Positions 20,035-29,406 of a DNA stretch of 64,000 nt are shown in pieces. Below the pieces are notes generated by a model. It made no database searches. It was given only the letters and a program-made list of their open reading frames with translations, and was not told the DNA's origin. Position 1 is the first letter of the stretch. Every line of letters begins with the position of its first letter. The position numbers were made by a program, and so were the translations under genes. The stretch spans positions 580,798 through 644,797 of the forward strand of contig NZ_WPCU01000005.1 in the NCBI RefSeq assembly GCF_009742705.1, written 5' to 3'. This stretch comes from Auraticoccus cholistanensis. Its GTDB lineage: Bacteria; Actinomycetota; Actinomycetes; Propionibacteriales; Propionibacteriaceae.

Positions 20035-21360
20035 ATGACGCGGGTCCGCTCGATCCTCCTCCTCCCGCTGGCGCTCGCCCTGGCGCTGATCGGCCCCGGA
20101 GGTGTCTCCGCCGAGCCGCAGGCCGGCACCGTGCCGCCGCAGCTGGTGATCGCCAGCGACTTCCCCGACCCCGACGTCATCGAGGTCGACGGCACCTTCC
20201 ACGCCTACTCCACGTCCAGCCCGGACAAGGGGGTCGTCCCCCACGCCACCGCGCCCACGGTGGACGGGCCGTGGACGGTCCAGGGCGACGTCTTCACCAC
20301 CGACCCGTGGCCGGACTGGATCCGCACCACCCACGGCTTCTGGGCTCCCGACGTCTCCCAGCGACGTGACGGCAGCTTCCTGCTGTACTTCACCGCCCGC
20401 AACGACCACAACGACCGGATGTGCGTCGGCGCCGCCGTCTCCGAGGACCCGGACGGTCCCTTCGTGCCGCAGGGCGAGCCGCTGGTCTGCGACCCCGAGG
20501 AGGGTGGCGACATCGACGCCAGCTCCTTCGTCGACACCGACGGCCGCCGCTACCTGCTCTACAAGAACGACGGCAACGCCATCGGCGAGCCGAGCGTCCT
20601 GTGGCTGCAGCGCACCGACACCACGGGGCTGGAGCTGCTGGGCCGCCGCGTCGAGCTGCTGCGCAACAACGAGCCCAGCGACGAGGGGGTCATCGAGGCC
20701 CCGACGCTCGTGCACCGCGACGGGGAGTACGTCCTGCTCTTCTCCGCCGGCGTCTACAGCACCGGCAACTACCACACCGGCTACGCGGTCTCCTCCTCGC
20801 TGAGGGGTCCCTACGAGCGGGCTCCCCGTCCGCTGCTCACCACCGACACCCTCGACGGGGCGGTGGACGGCCCCGGCGGCCAGGACGTGGTGGGCGACAC
20901 CCTCGTCTTCCACGGCCACCTCGCCTCCGGCGGCCGCGGCATGTACACCGCGGCGCTGGGATGGGACGACAACCGCCCGGTGGTGCGCGGCAGCCGGCTG
21001 CGGGACGAGGCGGAGGACGGTCGCATCCACGACGCCGAGGTGCGCCACGGCGCGGCGGGCGCCTCGGGGGGTGCCGTGGTGGCCCGCCTCGACCACGGCA
21101 CGAGCTGGGTCGAGGTCGACGTCTTCGCCCCCGAGGCCGGCAGCTACACCGTCCACATCGGCTACGCCGCCGGGTACGGCGACGCCACCCACACCCTCAC
21201 CGTGGACGGCGGCGCCGAGCAGGTGGTGGGCTACCCCGCCCACGGCTGGGACAGCTGGCACGAGGTCTCGGCCAACGTCCAGCTGCAGGAAGGTCTCAAC
21301 ACCGTGCGGCTGCGGCACCGGTCCGGGTTCGCCGAGATCGACTACCTCGAGACGGCTTGA
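20035..21360 (+). CDS. Secreted GH43-family glycosidase with C-terminal CBM6/35-like domain
   Basis: 441 aa. The signal peptide (ILLLPLALALALIGPGGVSA) is followed by a five-bladed propeller of the GH43 clan. The three expected carboxylates are visible: Asp in DFPDPDVIEV, Asp in GGDIDASSFVD and Glu in GVIEAPTLVH. From about residue 320 a beta-sandwich (RDEAEDGRIHDAEVRH...WVEVDVFAPEAGSYTVHIGYA...GFAEIDYLE) looks like a CBM6/CBM35 carbohydrate-binding module. It likely acts outside the cell on arabinose or xylose side chains of plant polysaccharide; exact specificity within GH43 is not readable. ATG is preceded by CAGGAG. It heads the polysaccharide-utilisation region. Confidence 0.88.
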   Translation: MTRVRSILLLPLALALALIGPGGVSAEPQAGTVPPQLVIASDFPDPDVIEVDGTFHAYSTSSPDKGVVPHATAPTVDGPWTVQGDVFTTDPWPDWIRTTHGFWAPDVSQRRDGSFLLYFTARNDHNDRMCVGAAVSEDPDGPFVPQGEPLVCDPEEGGDIDASSFVDTDGRRYLLYKNDGNAIGEPSVLWLQRTDTTGLELLGRRVELLRNNEPSDEGVIEAPTLVHRDGEYVLLFSAGVYSTGNYHTGYAVSSSLRGPYERAPRPLLTTDTLDGAVDGPGGQDVVGDTLVFHGHLASGGRGMYTAALGWDDNRPVVRGSRLRDEAEDGRIHDAEVRHGAAGASGGAVVARLDHGTSWVEVDVFAPEAGSYTVHIGYAAGYGDATHTLTVDGGAEQVVGYPAHGWDSWHEVSANVQLQEGLNTVRLRHRSGFAEIDYLETA

Positions 21361-21446
21361 GCACGCCGGTCACCACCACAGCGGTCACCACGCCCCGGGC
21401 GCTCCCAGGACGCGCAGGTCGGGGCCGAACCGATTCGCGCGAGTCG

Positions 21447-21476
21447 TTTACAACGGTTGTAGTCCGGCTCTAGTGT
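21447..21476 (+). promoter_or_regulatory. Promoter and palindromic operator of the GH2 gene
   Basis: -35 TTTACA (21447-21452), an 18-nt spacer and -10 TAGTGT (21471-21476). Between them a 13-nt palindrome TACAAC-G-GTTGTA (21449-21461) overlaps the -35, with the CAACGGTT core typical of LacI-family operators. A repressor bound here would block the polymerase. Confidence 0.75.
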
Positions 21477-21538
21477 CGTCCTGCGGCCCGGTTGCGCCCG
21501 GGCGCGAGAACCCGAACTGATGCGAAGGATCGACGACG

Positions 21539-23347
21539 ATGCCCGACTCCCTGCCCCGCTCCGAGTACCCGCGCCCGCAGATGGTGCGTGACCGCTGGTT
21601 GTGCCTGAACGGCGAGTGGGAGTTCGAGATCGACTCCGGCGACTCCGGCCTGGAGCGTGGTCTGCGCACCCGCCCGCTGGCCCAGCGCATCACCGTCCCC
21701 TTCGCCCCGGAGTCGGAGCTGTCCGGGATCGGCAACACCGACTTCCTGACGGCCGTCTGGTACCGCCGCGAGGTCACCATCCCCGCCGAGTGGGAGGGCT
21801 CCTCGGTGCTGCTGCACCTCGGTGCGGTGGACCAGGACGCCACGGTCTGGGTGGACGACGTCGAGGTGGTCCGCCACCGCGGCGGCTTCACCCCCATCAC
21901 CGCCGACCTGAGCGGCGTCGCCCGGGCCGGGCAGACGGTCACCGTCGTGGTCCGCGCCCGCGACCCCAAGGAGGGCCCGCAGGCCCGGGGCAAGCAGTCG
22001 GTGGCCTACGCCAACGCCTCCTGCCACTACACCCGCACCACCGGCATCTGGCAGACCGTGTGGCTGGAGCCGGTGCACCCGGTCCACCTGCGACGCCCCC
22101 GCATCACCCCGCAGGTCGGGGCCGGCCGCTTCGACCTGGTGCTGCCGGTGTCGCGGAACCGTCCCGGCGCCCGGGTCCTCGCGGTCCTCTCCGACGCCGA
22201 CGGCGAGGTGTCGCGCGCCGAGGTGGGCGCCGACCTGGACCTGGCGCCGAGCCTGTCGCTGCCGGTGCCGGACGGGCGACGCCGGCTGTGGTCGCCCGCC
22301 GACCCGCACCTGTACGACCTGAGCCTGACGCTGACCGACGCCGACGGCACCGTGCTCGACCAGGTGCAGAGCTACGCCGGGCTCCGCTCGGTGGCCCTGG
22401 ACGGCGACGCGGTGCTGATCAACGGCGAGCACGTCTTCCAGCGACTGGTCCTGGACCAGGGCTACTGGCCGCAGTCGCTGATGACCGCGCCGAGCGACCA
22501 GGCGCTGGTCGACGACATCGTGCTGTCGCAGGAGGCCGGGTTCAACGGCGCCCGGCTGCACCAGAAGGTCTTCGAGGAGCGCTACCTGCACCACGCCGAC
22601 CGGCTCGGCTACCTGGTGTGGGGCGAGTTCGCCGACTGGGGGGCCGGCGGCCACGGGCACCGCTCCGACCACCAGCAGCCGACCGCCAGCTTCGTCACCC
22701 AGTGGCTGGAGGCCCTCGAGCGCGACCACAACCACCCGGCCATCATCGGGTGGTGCCCGCTGAACGAGACGTGGCAGCCGCTGCACGACCGGATCACCAC
22801 CCTCGACGACGTCACCCGGGCGATGTTCCTGGCCACCAAGCTGGCCGACCCCAGCCGTCCGGTGCTGGACGCCTCCGGCTACTCCCACCGGGTGCTCGAG
22901 ACCGACATCTGGGACAGCCACAACTACGAGCAGGACCCGGCCGAGTTCGCCCGCCAGGTCGGCGGCCTGGCCGAGGGCCGCGGCTACACCAACGACCACG
23001 AGGGGAAGCCGATCTCGCAGCCGCACAACGGCCAGCCGTACTTCGTCAGCGAGTTCGGCGGCATCTGGTGGAACGCCGAGGCGGCCGCCGCGGCGGCCGG
23101 GGACAACCGGTTCGAGTCGTGGGGCTACGGCCAGCGGGTCGCCGACGAGGAGGAGTTCTACCGCCGCTTCGCCGGCCTGGTGGACGCCCTGCTCGACGAC
23201 CCCGGCATGTTCGGCTACTGCTACACCCAGCTGACCGACACGTTCCAGGAGCAGAACGGCATCTACGACTTCGACCGCAGGCCGAAGTTCGACATCGCCC
23301 GGGTGCGTGACATCCAGGCCCGGGTCGCCGCCTACGAGAAGCGCTGA
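21539..23347 (+). CDS. Glycoside hydrolase family 2 enzyme (intracellular)
   Basis: 602 aa. The order is GH2 sugar-binding jelly roll (WLCLNGEWEFEI, WYRREVTIP, LGAVDQDATVWVDD), immunoglobulin-like domain (about 185-285), then TIM barrel. The acid/base is the Glu of CPLNETW (N409-E410) and the nucleophile the Glu of YFVSEFGG (E505), both as in the family. There is no signal peptide, so it should act on imported oligosaccharides. Family members include beta-galactosidase, beta-glucuronidase, beta-mannosidase and arabinosidases, and which one this is cannot be decided. Context (GH43, xylA, araBDA) suggests hemicellulose oligomers. ATG at 21539 has AAGGA 8 nt upstream. Its promoter carries a LacI-type operator. 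Confidence 0.88.
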   Translation: MPDSLPRSEYPRPQMVRDRWLCLNGEWEFEIDSGDSGLERGLRTRPLAQRITVPFAPESELSGIGNTDFLTAVWYRREVTIPAEWEGSSVLLHLGAVDQDATVWVDDVEVVRHRGGFTPITADLSGVARAGQTVTVVVRARDPKEGPQARGKQSVAYANASCHYTRTTGIWQTVWLEPVHPVHLRRPRITPQVGAGRFDLVLPVSRNRPGARVLAVLSDADGEVSRAEVGADLDLAPSLSLPVPDGRRRLWSPADPHLYDLSLTLTDADGTVLDQVQSYAGLRSVALDGDAVLINGEHVFQRLVLDQGYWPQSLMTAPSDQALVDDIVLSQEAGFNGARLHQKVFEERYLHHADRLGYLVWGEFADWGAGGHGHRSDHQQPTASFVTQWLEALERDHNHPAIIGWCPLNETWQPLHDRITTLDDVTRAMFLATKLADPSRPVLDASGYSHRVLETDIWDSHNYEQDPAEFARQVGGLAEGRGYTNDHEGKPISQPHNGQPYFVSEFGGIWWNAEAAAAAAGDNRFESWGYGQRVADEEEFYRRFAGLVDALLDDPGMFGYCYTQLTDTFQEQNGIYDFDRRPKFDIARVRDIQARVAAYEKR

Positions 23348-23512
23348 CCCCCTTCCGAGCACCGGTCCGCAGGCCCTGAGGACCACCCGGCACCCGGCCC
23401 GGGCAACCCCCGCGCCGGGTGCCTCGGCGCGCCCGCACGACCCCCGCGAGGACCGCTGCCAAGTTGTTATCGATCTGACGCAGAAACCTCTGCGGAATCG
23501 TTGCGGGGGCCC

Positions 23513-23548
23513 TTACACCGTTGTACCGTCCCGGTAACCGTTGCAAGG
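23513..23548 (+). promoter_or_regulatory. Two LacI-type operator-like sites before the sugar ABC transporter
   Basis: TTACACCGTTGTA (23513-23525) and GGTAACCGTTGCAAGG (23533-23548) both contain, on the minus strand, the CAACGGT core seen as a full palindrome at 21449-21461. They lie 83-118 nt upstream of the binding-protein start. A shared repressor, possibly the LacI protein encoded at 29391, is likely. Confidence 0.6.
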
Positions 23549-23630
23549 CGGGAGGCGGCGCACAGCAGCCCGGCGTTCGGCCGGTTCGGGACCGGCGCCT
23601 CCTCCCGACGTTCTCAAGGAGGAGACGTCC

Positions 23631-24992
23631 ATGATCACGACCACTTCCCGCCCCGTCCTGGGCCAGCGGAGCATCTCCCGACGAGGCCTGCTGGGTGGCG
23701 TGGCCGCCGTGGCGGCCGGCGCGGGCCTCGCGGCCTGCCAGCCGGGCTCCAGCGCGCGTCCCGGCCAGCAGGTCGCCCCCTCCGGTGACGGTGGCGCCGC
23801 CGGCTACGACGGGCCCCCGGTGGAGCTCGCCTTCTGGAACGGTCTGACCGGTGGTGACGGTCCGATCATGAAGAAGATGTGCGACAACTTCACCAAGGAG
23901 TACCCGAACGTCAAGATCAGCACGACCACCATCGCGTGGGCGGACTACTACCAGAAGCTGCCCGCCGCGGTCAGCAACGGCAAGGGCCCCGACGTCGGCA
24001 TGATGCACGCCGACACGCTGGCCACCAACGCCGCGCGGCAGGTCGTGCAGCCCCTCGACGACGTGGCGAACGCGCTGGGCATGACCGAGGAGGACTTCAC
24101 CCCGATCGTGTGGCAGGCCGGCATGTACAACGGCCAGCGCTACGGGCTCCCCCTCGACCTGCACCCCGCGGGCCTCTACTACAACAAGCGCGTGATGGAG
24201 AAGGTCGGCGCCGACCCCGACTCCCCGCCCACCAACATGGACGAGTTCATGAACGTCCTGGACATGGCCAAGAGCAAGGGCGTGCAGGGTCTGTGGGTCC
24301 CGCCGGGCGCGGTGGCCAACAACTTCGGGCAGACGATGGTGTACCAGTTCGGCGGCCACATGGTCGACGAGGCGGGCACCACCTCGGGCTACAACCACCC
24401 CGGCACGGTCGCGGCGATGCAGTGGGTCCGCTCCCTCATCGACGAGGGCTACAGCCCCAAGAACGCCGCCAACGACTCCGACACGCTGGCCCTGCAGAAC
24501 GACAAGACCGTCTTCATGTTCAACGGCCCCTGGATGGTCACCCCGCTGAAGGAGAACAAGAAGGTCGACTGGGGCGTCACCCAGGTCCCGAACATCGGCG
24601 GCACGCTGGCCACCTGGTCCGGCTCCCACCAGTTCGTCCTGCCCGTGCAGCGCAGCGCCGACGAGAACAAGACCAAGGCCGCCCGCGCCTTCGTCAACTG
24701 GATCATCCAGAACTCGCTGGCCTGGGCCGACGCCGGCATGGTGCCCGCCCGCGCCTCCGTCCGCGAGATGCCCGAGTTCGCGGAGAAGGAGGAGGTCAAC
24801 ATCTTCGCGCAGCAGCTGGACTACGTCCGGTTCCTGCCGCCGGTGCCCGGCATCTCCGACATCGCCACCGAGTGGGCCACCGCCACGAGCAACATCGTGG
24901 CCGGCAAGAAGGGCGTGCAGGAGGCCCTCGACGAGGCCGCCCAGAAGGCGAACCGGATCCTGGCCGAGAACCAGAAGAAGTACCAGCGGTGA
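23631..24992 (+). CDS. Sugar ABC transporter substrate-binding lipoprotein
   Basis: 453 aa. A Tat-type lipoprotein signal SISRRGLLGGVAAVAAGAGLAAC precedes the mature extracellular solute-binding protein family 1 fold. Visible landmarks are VELAFWNGLTGGDGPIMKKM, GKGPDVGMMHADTLA, YGLPLDLHPAGLYYNK and TVFMFNGPWMV. It captures oligosaccharides outside the membrane for the two permeases encoded next. A strong AAGGAGGAG lies before the ATG. Its stop overlaps the first permease start by three bases. The likely ligand is an arabinoxylan- or galactan-derived oligosaccharide, inferred from flanking GH2 and GH43 genes. Confidence 0.93.
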   Translation: MITTTSRPVLGQRSISRRGLLGGVAAVAAGAGLAACQPGSSARPGQQVAPSGDGGAAGYDGPPVELAFWNGLTGGDGPIMKKMCDNFTKEYPNVKISTTTIAWADYYQKLPAAVSNGKGPDVGMMHADTLATNAARQVVQPLDDVANALGMTEEDFTPIVWQAGMYNGQRYGLPLDLHPAGLYYNKRVMEKVGADPDSPPTNMDEFMNVLDMAKSKGVQGLWVPPGAVANNFGQTMVYQFGGHMVDEAGTTSGYNHPGTVAAMQWVRSLIDEGYSPKNAANDSDTLALQNDKTVFMFNGPWMVTPLKENKKVDWGVTQVPNIGGTLATWSGSHQFVLPVQRSADENKTKAARAFVNWIIQNSLAWADAGMVPARASVREMPEFAEKEEVNIFAQQLDYVRFLPPVPGISDIATEWATATSNIVAGKKGVQEALDEAAQKANRILAENQKKYQR

Positions 24993-25936
24993 CTGCCCTC
25001 CCATCGGCCGCGACCCGCCCGGCCGGAGGGCCGGGCGGGGAGCGGCGCGGGCGGCTGCGGCTGCACCACCCGCTGACCCCGTACGCGCTCTGCGCTCCCT
25101 ACGTCCTGCTGCTCACCGCCTTCGTGCTGGTGCCGGCGGTCTGGGGCATCTGGATCAGCCTGCACGACTGGGACTTCCTGCTGCCCTACAAGCCCTTCGT
25201 CGGGGCCCAGAACTACGCCAACCTGTTCGACCCCTCCTCGATCGTGTTCGGCGACTTCTGGAACGGGATGAAGAACACGGCCATCTTCACGGTGGCCAGC
25301 GTCCCGTTCCTGGTCGTGATCCCGTTCCTGGTGGCCCTGCTGCTCAACCGGCACTTCCCGGCGCGCACGTTCTTCCGGGCGATGATCTTCGCCCCGTTCG
25401 TGCTCGGCATCGCCGTGATCGGCGTGCTGTTCAAGTACCTGCTGAACACCCAGTTCGGGCTGATCAACGCCTTCCTCGACGCCGTCGGGCTGCCGCCGGT
25501 GGCGTGGCTGGAGACGCAGCCGGCGGTCTGGATCGCGCTGGTCGGCGTCACCGTCTGGTGGACCATGGGCTTCAACACCGTGATCTACCTGGCCGGCCTG
25601 CAGAGCCTGCCCGAGGAGCACTACGAGGCCGCCGAGCTCGACGGCGCCGGCGCCTGGGGCAAGCTGCGCCACATCACCGTCCCCGGTCTGCGGATGGTGA
25701 TGATCTTCGTGGTGACCACCACGATCCTGGCCAGCGCGAACATGTTCGGCCAGTCCTACCTCCTCACCAGCGGCGGTCCGGGTGACAGCACCCGCACCGC
25801 GATCATGGTGATGACCGAGGAGGGTCTGCGCCGGTTCAAGATGGGGTCGGCCTCGGCGATGAGCTACCTGCTCGCGCTGTTCCTGGCCGTCATCTCCATC
25901 GCCAACTTCTTCCTGATGCGGGAGCGCAAGTCATGA
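24989..25936 (+). CDS. Sugar ABC transporter permease, MalF type
   Basis: 315 aa, six predicted membrane segments starting at YALCAPYVLLLTAFVLVPAVWGIW. The coupling EAA loop is clear: EEHYEAAELDGAGAWGKLRHITVPGL. GTG start overlaps the stop of the binding-protein gene (GTGA), a translational coupling signal. A hydrophilic, basic N-terminal tail precedes the first membrane helix. It pairs with the following MalG-type permease. Confidence 0.93.
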   Translation: MTALPSAATRPAGGPGGERRGRLRLHHPLTPYALCAPYVLLLTAFVLVPAVWGIWISLHDWDFLLPYKPFVGAQNYANLFDPSSIVFGDFWNGMKNTAIFTVASVPFLVVIPFLVALLLNRHFPARTFFRAMIFAPFVLGIAVIGVLFKYLLNTQFGLINAFLDAVGLPPVAWLETQPAVWIALVGVTVWWTMGFNTVIYLAGLQSLPEEHYEAAELDGAGAWGKLRHITVPGLRMVMIFVVTTTILASANMFGQSYLLTSGGPGDSTRTAIMVMTEEGLRRFKMGSASAMSYLLALFLAVISIANFFLMRERKS

Positions 25937-26886
25937 CCGAGCAGATCTCGCGCAACAAGGTCGACAGCCGTGACATGCCGCTGGCCTCGGCCGCCAACGC
26001 TCCGTCCAGCCCGCCGGTGACCGGCCCGGGGACACCCGCCCGCACCCGGCGACGCTCCTACAGCCGCCACCGCAACGGGCCGCTGTTCTGGGTCGCGATC
26101 ATCGCCCTGTCCGCGGTGTTCGTGGTGCCGCTGCTGTGGATGGGCCTGACCTCGGTCCGCAGCCAGCCCGACTCGGTGACCACGCCGATCACGCTGATCC
26201 CCCGGGAGTTCACGCTGCGGGCCTACCAGCTGATCTTCAACGAGACGCAGAACCCGGTGCTGCTGTGGGCGCTGAACTCGCTGGTGGCGGCGGTGCTGCA
26301 CTCCCTGCTGGTGCTCGTGGTCGCCTCGATGGCGGCCTACGCGCTGGCCCGGATGGAGTTCCGTGGCCGGGGGCTCATCTTCGGCGTGCTGATCGCCACG
26401 CTGTTCATCCCCGGCTTCATCTTCATGATGCCGAACTACCTGATGATGGACCGCCTGGGCTGGCTGGACACGCTGACCGCCCTGGTGGTGCCCGGCGCGG
26501 CCGGCGCCTTCGGGGTGTTCTTCCTGCGTCAGTTCTTCCTGTCCATCCCGCGCGAGCTGGAGGAGACGGCGCTGATCGACGGCGCCAACACCTGGACGAT
26601 CCTGACCCGGATCATCATCCCGCTGTCCAAGCCCGCGCTGGTGACGTTGGGGATCCTGTCGTTCCTGGCCAACTGGAACGACTTCATCTGGCCGATCTTC
26701 GTCCTCTTCTCGCCCGAGCGGATGACGTTGCCGGCCGGTCTGGCCACCCTCCAGGGCGCCTACGTCACCGACTACCCGGTGATCATGGCCGGGGCGACGA
26801 TCGCCTCGGTGCCCGTGCTGGTGCTGTACGTGTTCCTGCAGCGCTACGTGATCGAAGGGGTCGCCACCAGCGGCATCAAGGGCTGA
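25933..26886 (+). CDS. Sugar ABC transporter permease, MalG type
   Basis: 317 aa with a roughly 50-residue cytoplasmic tail and six membrane segments (FWVAIIALSAVFVVPLLWMGL first). The EAA motif reads ELEETALIDGANTWTILTRIIIPLSKPAL. ATGA overlap with the upstream permease indicates one operon of binding protein, permease and permease. No ATP-binding gene is present; in actinobacteria such importers usually borrow a shared MsiK-type ATPase encoded elsewhere (established for Streptomyces, inferred here). Confidence 0.93.
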   Translation: MTEQISRNKVDSRDMPLASAANAPSSPPVTGPGTPARTRRRSYSRHRNGPLFWVAIIALSAVFVVPLLWMGLTSVRSQPDSVTTPITLIPREFTLRAYQLIFNETQNPVLLWALNSLVAAVLHSLLVLVVASMAAYALARMEFRGRGLIFGVLIATLFIPGFIFMMPNYLMMDRLGWLDTLTALVVPGAAGAFGVFFLRQFFLSIPRELEETALIDGANTWTILTRIIIPLSKPALVTLGILSFLANWNDFIWPIFVLFSPERMTLPAGLATLQGAYVTDYPVIMAGATIASVPVLVLYVFLQRYVIEGVATSGIKG

Positions 26887-26930
26887 CCGCCCGGACACGC
26901 ACCAGTCCCACCGATGTGACGAGGACGTCC

Positions 26931-29177
26931 ATGAACCCCCACCCGCTCCGTCGCCTGGCCGCCGGCCTCACCGCCGGCGGCCTGGCCCTCGCCGGCCTGG
27001 TCGCGGTCGGCACCGCCGAGGCCCGTCCGCGCGCCGACCGGGTCACCAACCCGGTCAGCGCCTCCTTCGCCGACACCTTCGCCGACCCCGCCGTGATCCA
27101 GGGCAAGGACGGCTGGTGGTACGCCTACTCCACCGCCGACCCGCTGCGGGAGGGCGACCCCCCGGGCGTCATGCACATCGCCCGCACCCGGGACTGGGTG
27201 GAGTGGGAGTACCAGGGGACGGTCTTCGACGAGGACAACCGCCCCTCCTGGGCGACCCCCACCTCGGGGCTGTGGGCTCCCGACGTCCGCTACGTCGACG
27301 GCCGCTACGTCATCTACTACACCGTCACCGACACCACGCTGAACCCCGGTGACGACTCGGCCATCGGGGCGGCGACCGCGCCCACCCCCACCGGCCCCTG
27401 GACGCCGGTCGAGGAGCCGGTGGTCGACCCGCGGCCGCAGGGCGGCGGGTTCCTGTGGACCTTCGACGCCAGCCTGCTGACCGACGTCGACGGCCGGCGC
27501 TTCCTCTACTACGGCTCCTACTTCGGCGGCGTGCACGTCACCGAGCTGGCGGCCGACGGGCTCACCCCGGTGGGCGAGCCCACCCAGGTCGCCATCGACA
27601 ACCGCTACGAGGGCAGCTACGTCATCCGCCACGACGGCTGGTACTACCTGATGGCCTCCGCGGCGAACTGCTGCGCCGGACCCACCACCGGCTACTCCGT
27701 CTTCGCCGGACGCGCGCGCTCCCCGCAGGGGCCCTTCGTGGACGCCGACGGGATCTCCCTGCTCGACTCCCGCGTCGGCGGCACCCTGGTGCTCACCCAG
27801 AACGGGAACCGCTGGATCGGGGCCGGCCACCACGCGGTGGCCACCGACGCCAGCGGCCGGGAGTTCATCGTCTACCACGCGATCGACCGCGAGGACCCCT
27901 GGCTGACCGAGCCCTTCGGGATCAACGAGCGCCCGATGCTGCTGGACCGGCTGGACTGGGTGGACGGCTGGCCCCGCACCCGCGCCGGTCTCGGGCCGAG
28001 CGACAGCCCGCAGCCGGCACCGGTCACCGGCTCCGCGCTGGGCATCCGCTCCGACGACCCCGCCGCCGCCGGGTTCGAGGGCCTGCGCCCGGGCCCGCAG
28101 GACCCGCAGGCCGGACGCACCGCCCTGGTGCAGGGCGAGGCGGCCACGGAGCAGAGGGCGCCCGCCCGGGCGCTCCGGCTGCGCCTGGACGTCCGAGGCG
28201 ACGAGCCGCTGACGGTCGACCTCGGCACGGCCCGGCAGGGGGCCTCGCTCACCTGGGCCGACGGCGAGCTGCGGCTGAGGACGACCAGCGGTCGCGACGT
28301 GCGCACCAGCGTCACCGACGCCCCCGCCCGCGACGGCTGGCAGACGCTCACCGTCGAGGTCGACGGTCCCGAGGTGGTGGCCGCGTTGAGCGAGAGCGAC
28401 CTCAACGACCCGTTCGCCGAGGTGGGTCACCGCCACCGCGGGCTCGGGCTGCCCCGGGCCGAGGTGCGGCTGACCTCCGCCGGTGCCGTGGTGGACAACG
28501 TCACGGTGCGCCCGCTGGCCGACGAGACCGCCGACCTGGCTCCCGAGCCCCGCACCGGCCGGCTCATCGGCGGTGAGGAGTTCGACGGACCCGGCACCTC
28601 CCTGGAGTGGGTGCGTGAGGACCCCGACGCCACCGTCTCCGGCGGTGCGCTGCGGTGGCCGCTGCAGGCCGCGGACCTGACCGGTGGGGGCAACGACGCC
28701 GGCGTGCTGCTGGCCGAGGCCCCCGCGGGGGACTACGTCGCCGAGACCAAGGTGACCCTCGACCTCGGCACCGACGAGGTGCGCAACTACCAGCAGGCCG
28801 GGATCGTCGCCTACGCCGGTGACGACGACTTCGCCCGGCTGTCCACGGTGGCCATCTGGAACACCCGGCAGACCGAGTTCGGCCGCGAGCTGGTCGCCAC
28901 CGAGGACGGGCGGACCAGCTTCGGGGGTGCGCTGGTGGGCACCCCGGCCCCCACGGTGTGGCTCCGGCTGGCGCACAGCACCAACGCCTCGGGCGAGCAC
29001 CTCTACCGGGCCGGCACCAGCCGTGACGGGCGCAGCTGGACCTGGGGCGCGGTGTGGACCTTCGAGCCCGGCACCCAGCCGCGGATCGGGCTCGTCGCCC
29101 ACGGCGGGGACACCCCCGCCGCCACCGCGGTCTTCGACCACCTGCGCTTCTACGAGCGCCGGGACCGTCACCGGTGA
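26931..29177 (+). CDS. Secreted multidomain GH43-family glycosidase
   Basis: 748 aa. A signal peptide (LAAGLTAGGLALAGLVAVGTAEA) is followed by a GH43 propeller with Asp in FADTFADPAVIQG, Asp in WTFDASLLTDVDG and Glu in RYEGSYVIRHDG as the catalytic set; GLWAPDVRYVDGRYVIYY is typical. After about residue 365 a jelly-roll-like domain and then a C-terminal concanavalin-like module (about 560-745; QQAGIVAYAGDDDFARLS, WTWGAVWTF) resemble the beta-xylosidase C-terminal domain. It would release arabinose or xylose outside the cell. It lies 44 nt after the last permease, probably in the same operon. Confidence 0.9.
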   Translation: MNPHPLRRLAAGLTAGGLALAGLVAVGTAEARPRADRVTNPVSASFADTFADPAVIQGKDGWWYAYSTADPLREGDPPGVMHIARTRDWVEWEYQGTVFDEDNRPSWATPTSGLWAPDVRYVDGRYVIYYTVTDTTLNPGDDSAIGAATAPTPTGPWTPVEEPVVDPRPQGGGFLWTFDASLLTDVDGRRFLYYGSYFGGVHVTELAADGLTPVGEPTQVAIDNRYEGSYVIRHDGWYYLMASAANCCAGPTTGYSVFAGRARSPQGPFVDADGISLLDSRVGGTLVLTQNGNRWIGAGHHAVATDASGREFIVYHAIDREDPWLTEPFGINERPMLLDRLDWVDGWPRTRAGLGPSDSPQPAPVTGSALGIRSDDPAAAGFEGLRPGPQDPQAGRTALVQGEAATEQRAPARALRLRLDVRGDEPLTVDLGTARQGASLTWADGELRLRTTSGRDVRTSVTDAPARDGWQTLTVEVDGPEVVAALSESDLNDPFAEVGHRHRGLGLPRAEVRLTSAGAVVDNVTVRPLADETADLAPEPRTGRLIGGEEFDGPGTSLEWVREDPDATVSGGALRWPLQAADLTGGGNDAGVLLAEAPAGDYVAETKVTLDLGTDEVRNYQQAGIVAYAGDDDFARLSTVAIWNTRQTEFGRELVATEDGRTSFGGALVGTPAPTVWLRLAHSTNASGEHLYRAGTSRDGRSWTWGAVWTFEPGTQPRIGLVAHGGDTPAATAVFDHLRFYERRDRHR

Positions 29178-29301
29178 CGCCCAGCCACGCCGACCCCGCG
29201 CCCGTCGCGCCCGAGCTGACGACCGGCTGACGCCAGCCGGGTGCCGGATGCGGGTGCGTCCGGACCGCCCCCACCTCGCCCCGACCGACCAGGAGAGCAG
29301 C

Positions 29302-29406
29302 ATGGGCCTCACCACCTGGGTCCTCGACCAGGACGTCCTGGCCGGACTGCAGCTCGCCGTGGCGCTAGGGTGCCCGCGACAGGAGGCAGGGTGGCAGCGC
29401 GACTGA
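29302..29406 (+). CDS. Short ORF (34 aa) with good ribosome site overlapping the lacI start
   Basis: Encodes MGLTTWVLDQDVLAGLQLAV and 14 further residues. An AGGAGAG sequence (29291-29297) sits at optimal distance, and the stop lies 13 nt inside the following lacI gene. It could be a translated leader that couples to lacI, the remnant of a deleted gene, or a chance ORF. No family recognised. Confidence 0.3.
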   Translation: MGLTTWVLDQDVLAGLQLAVALGCPRQEAGWQRD

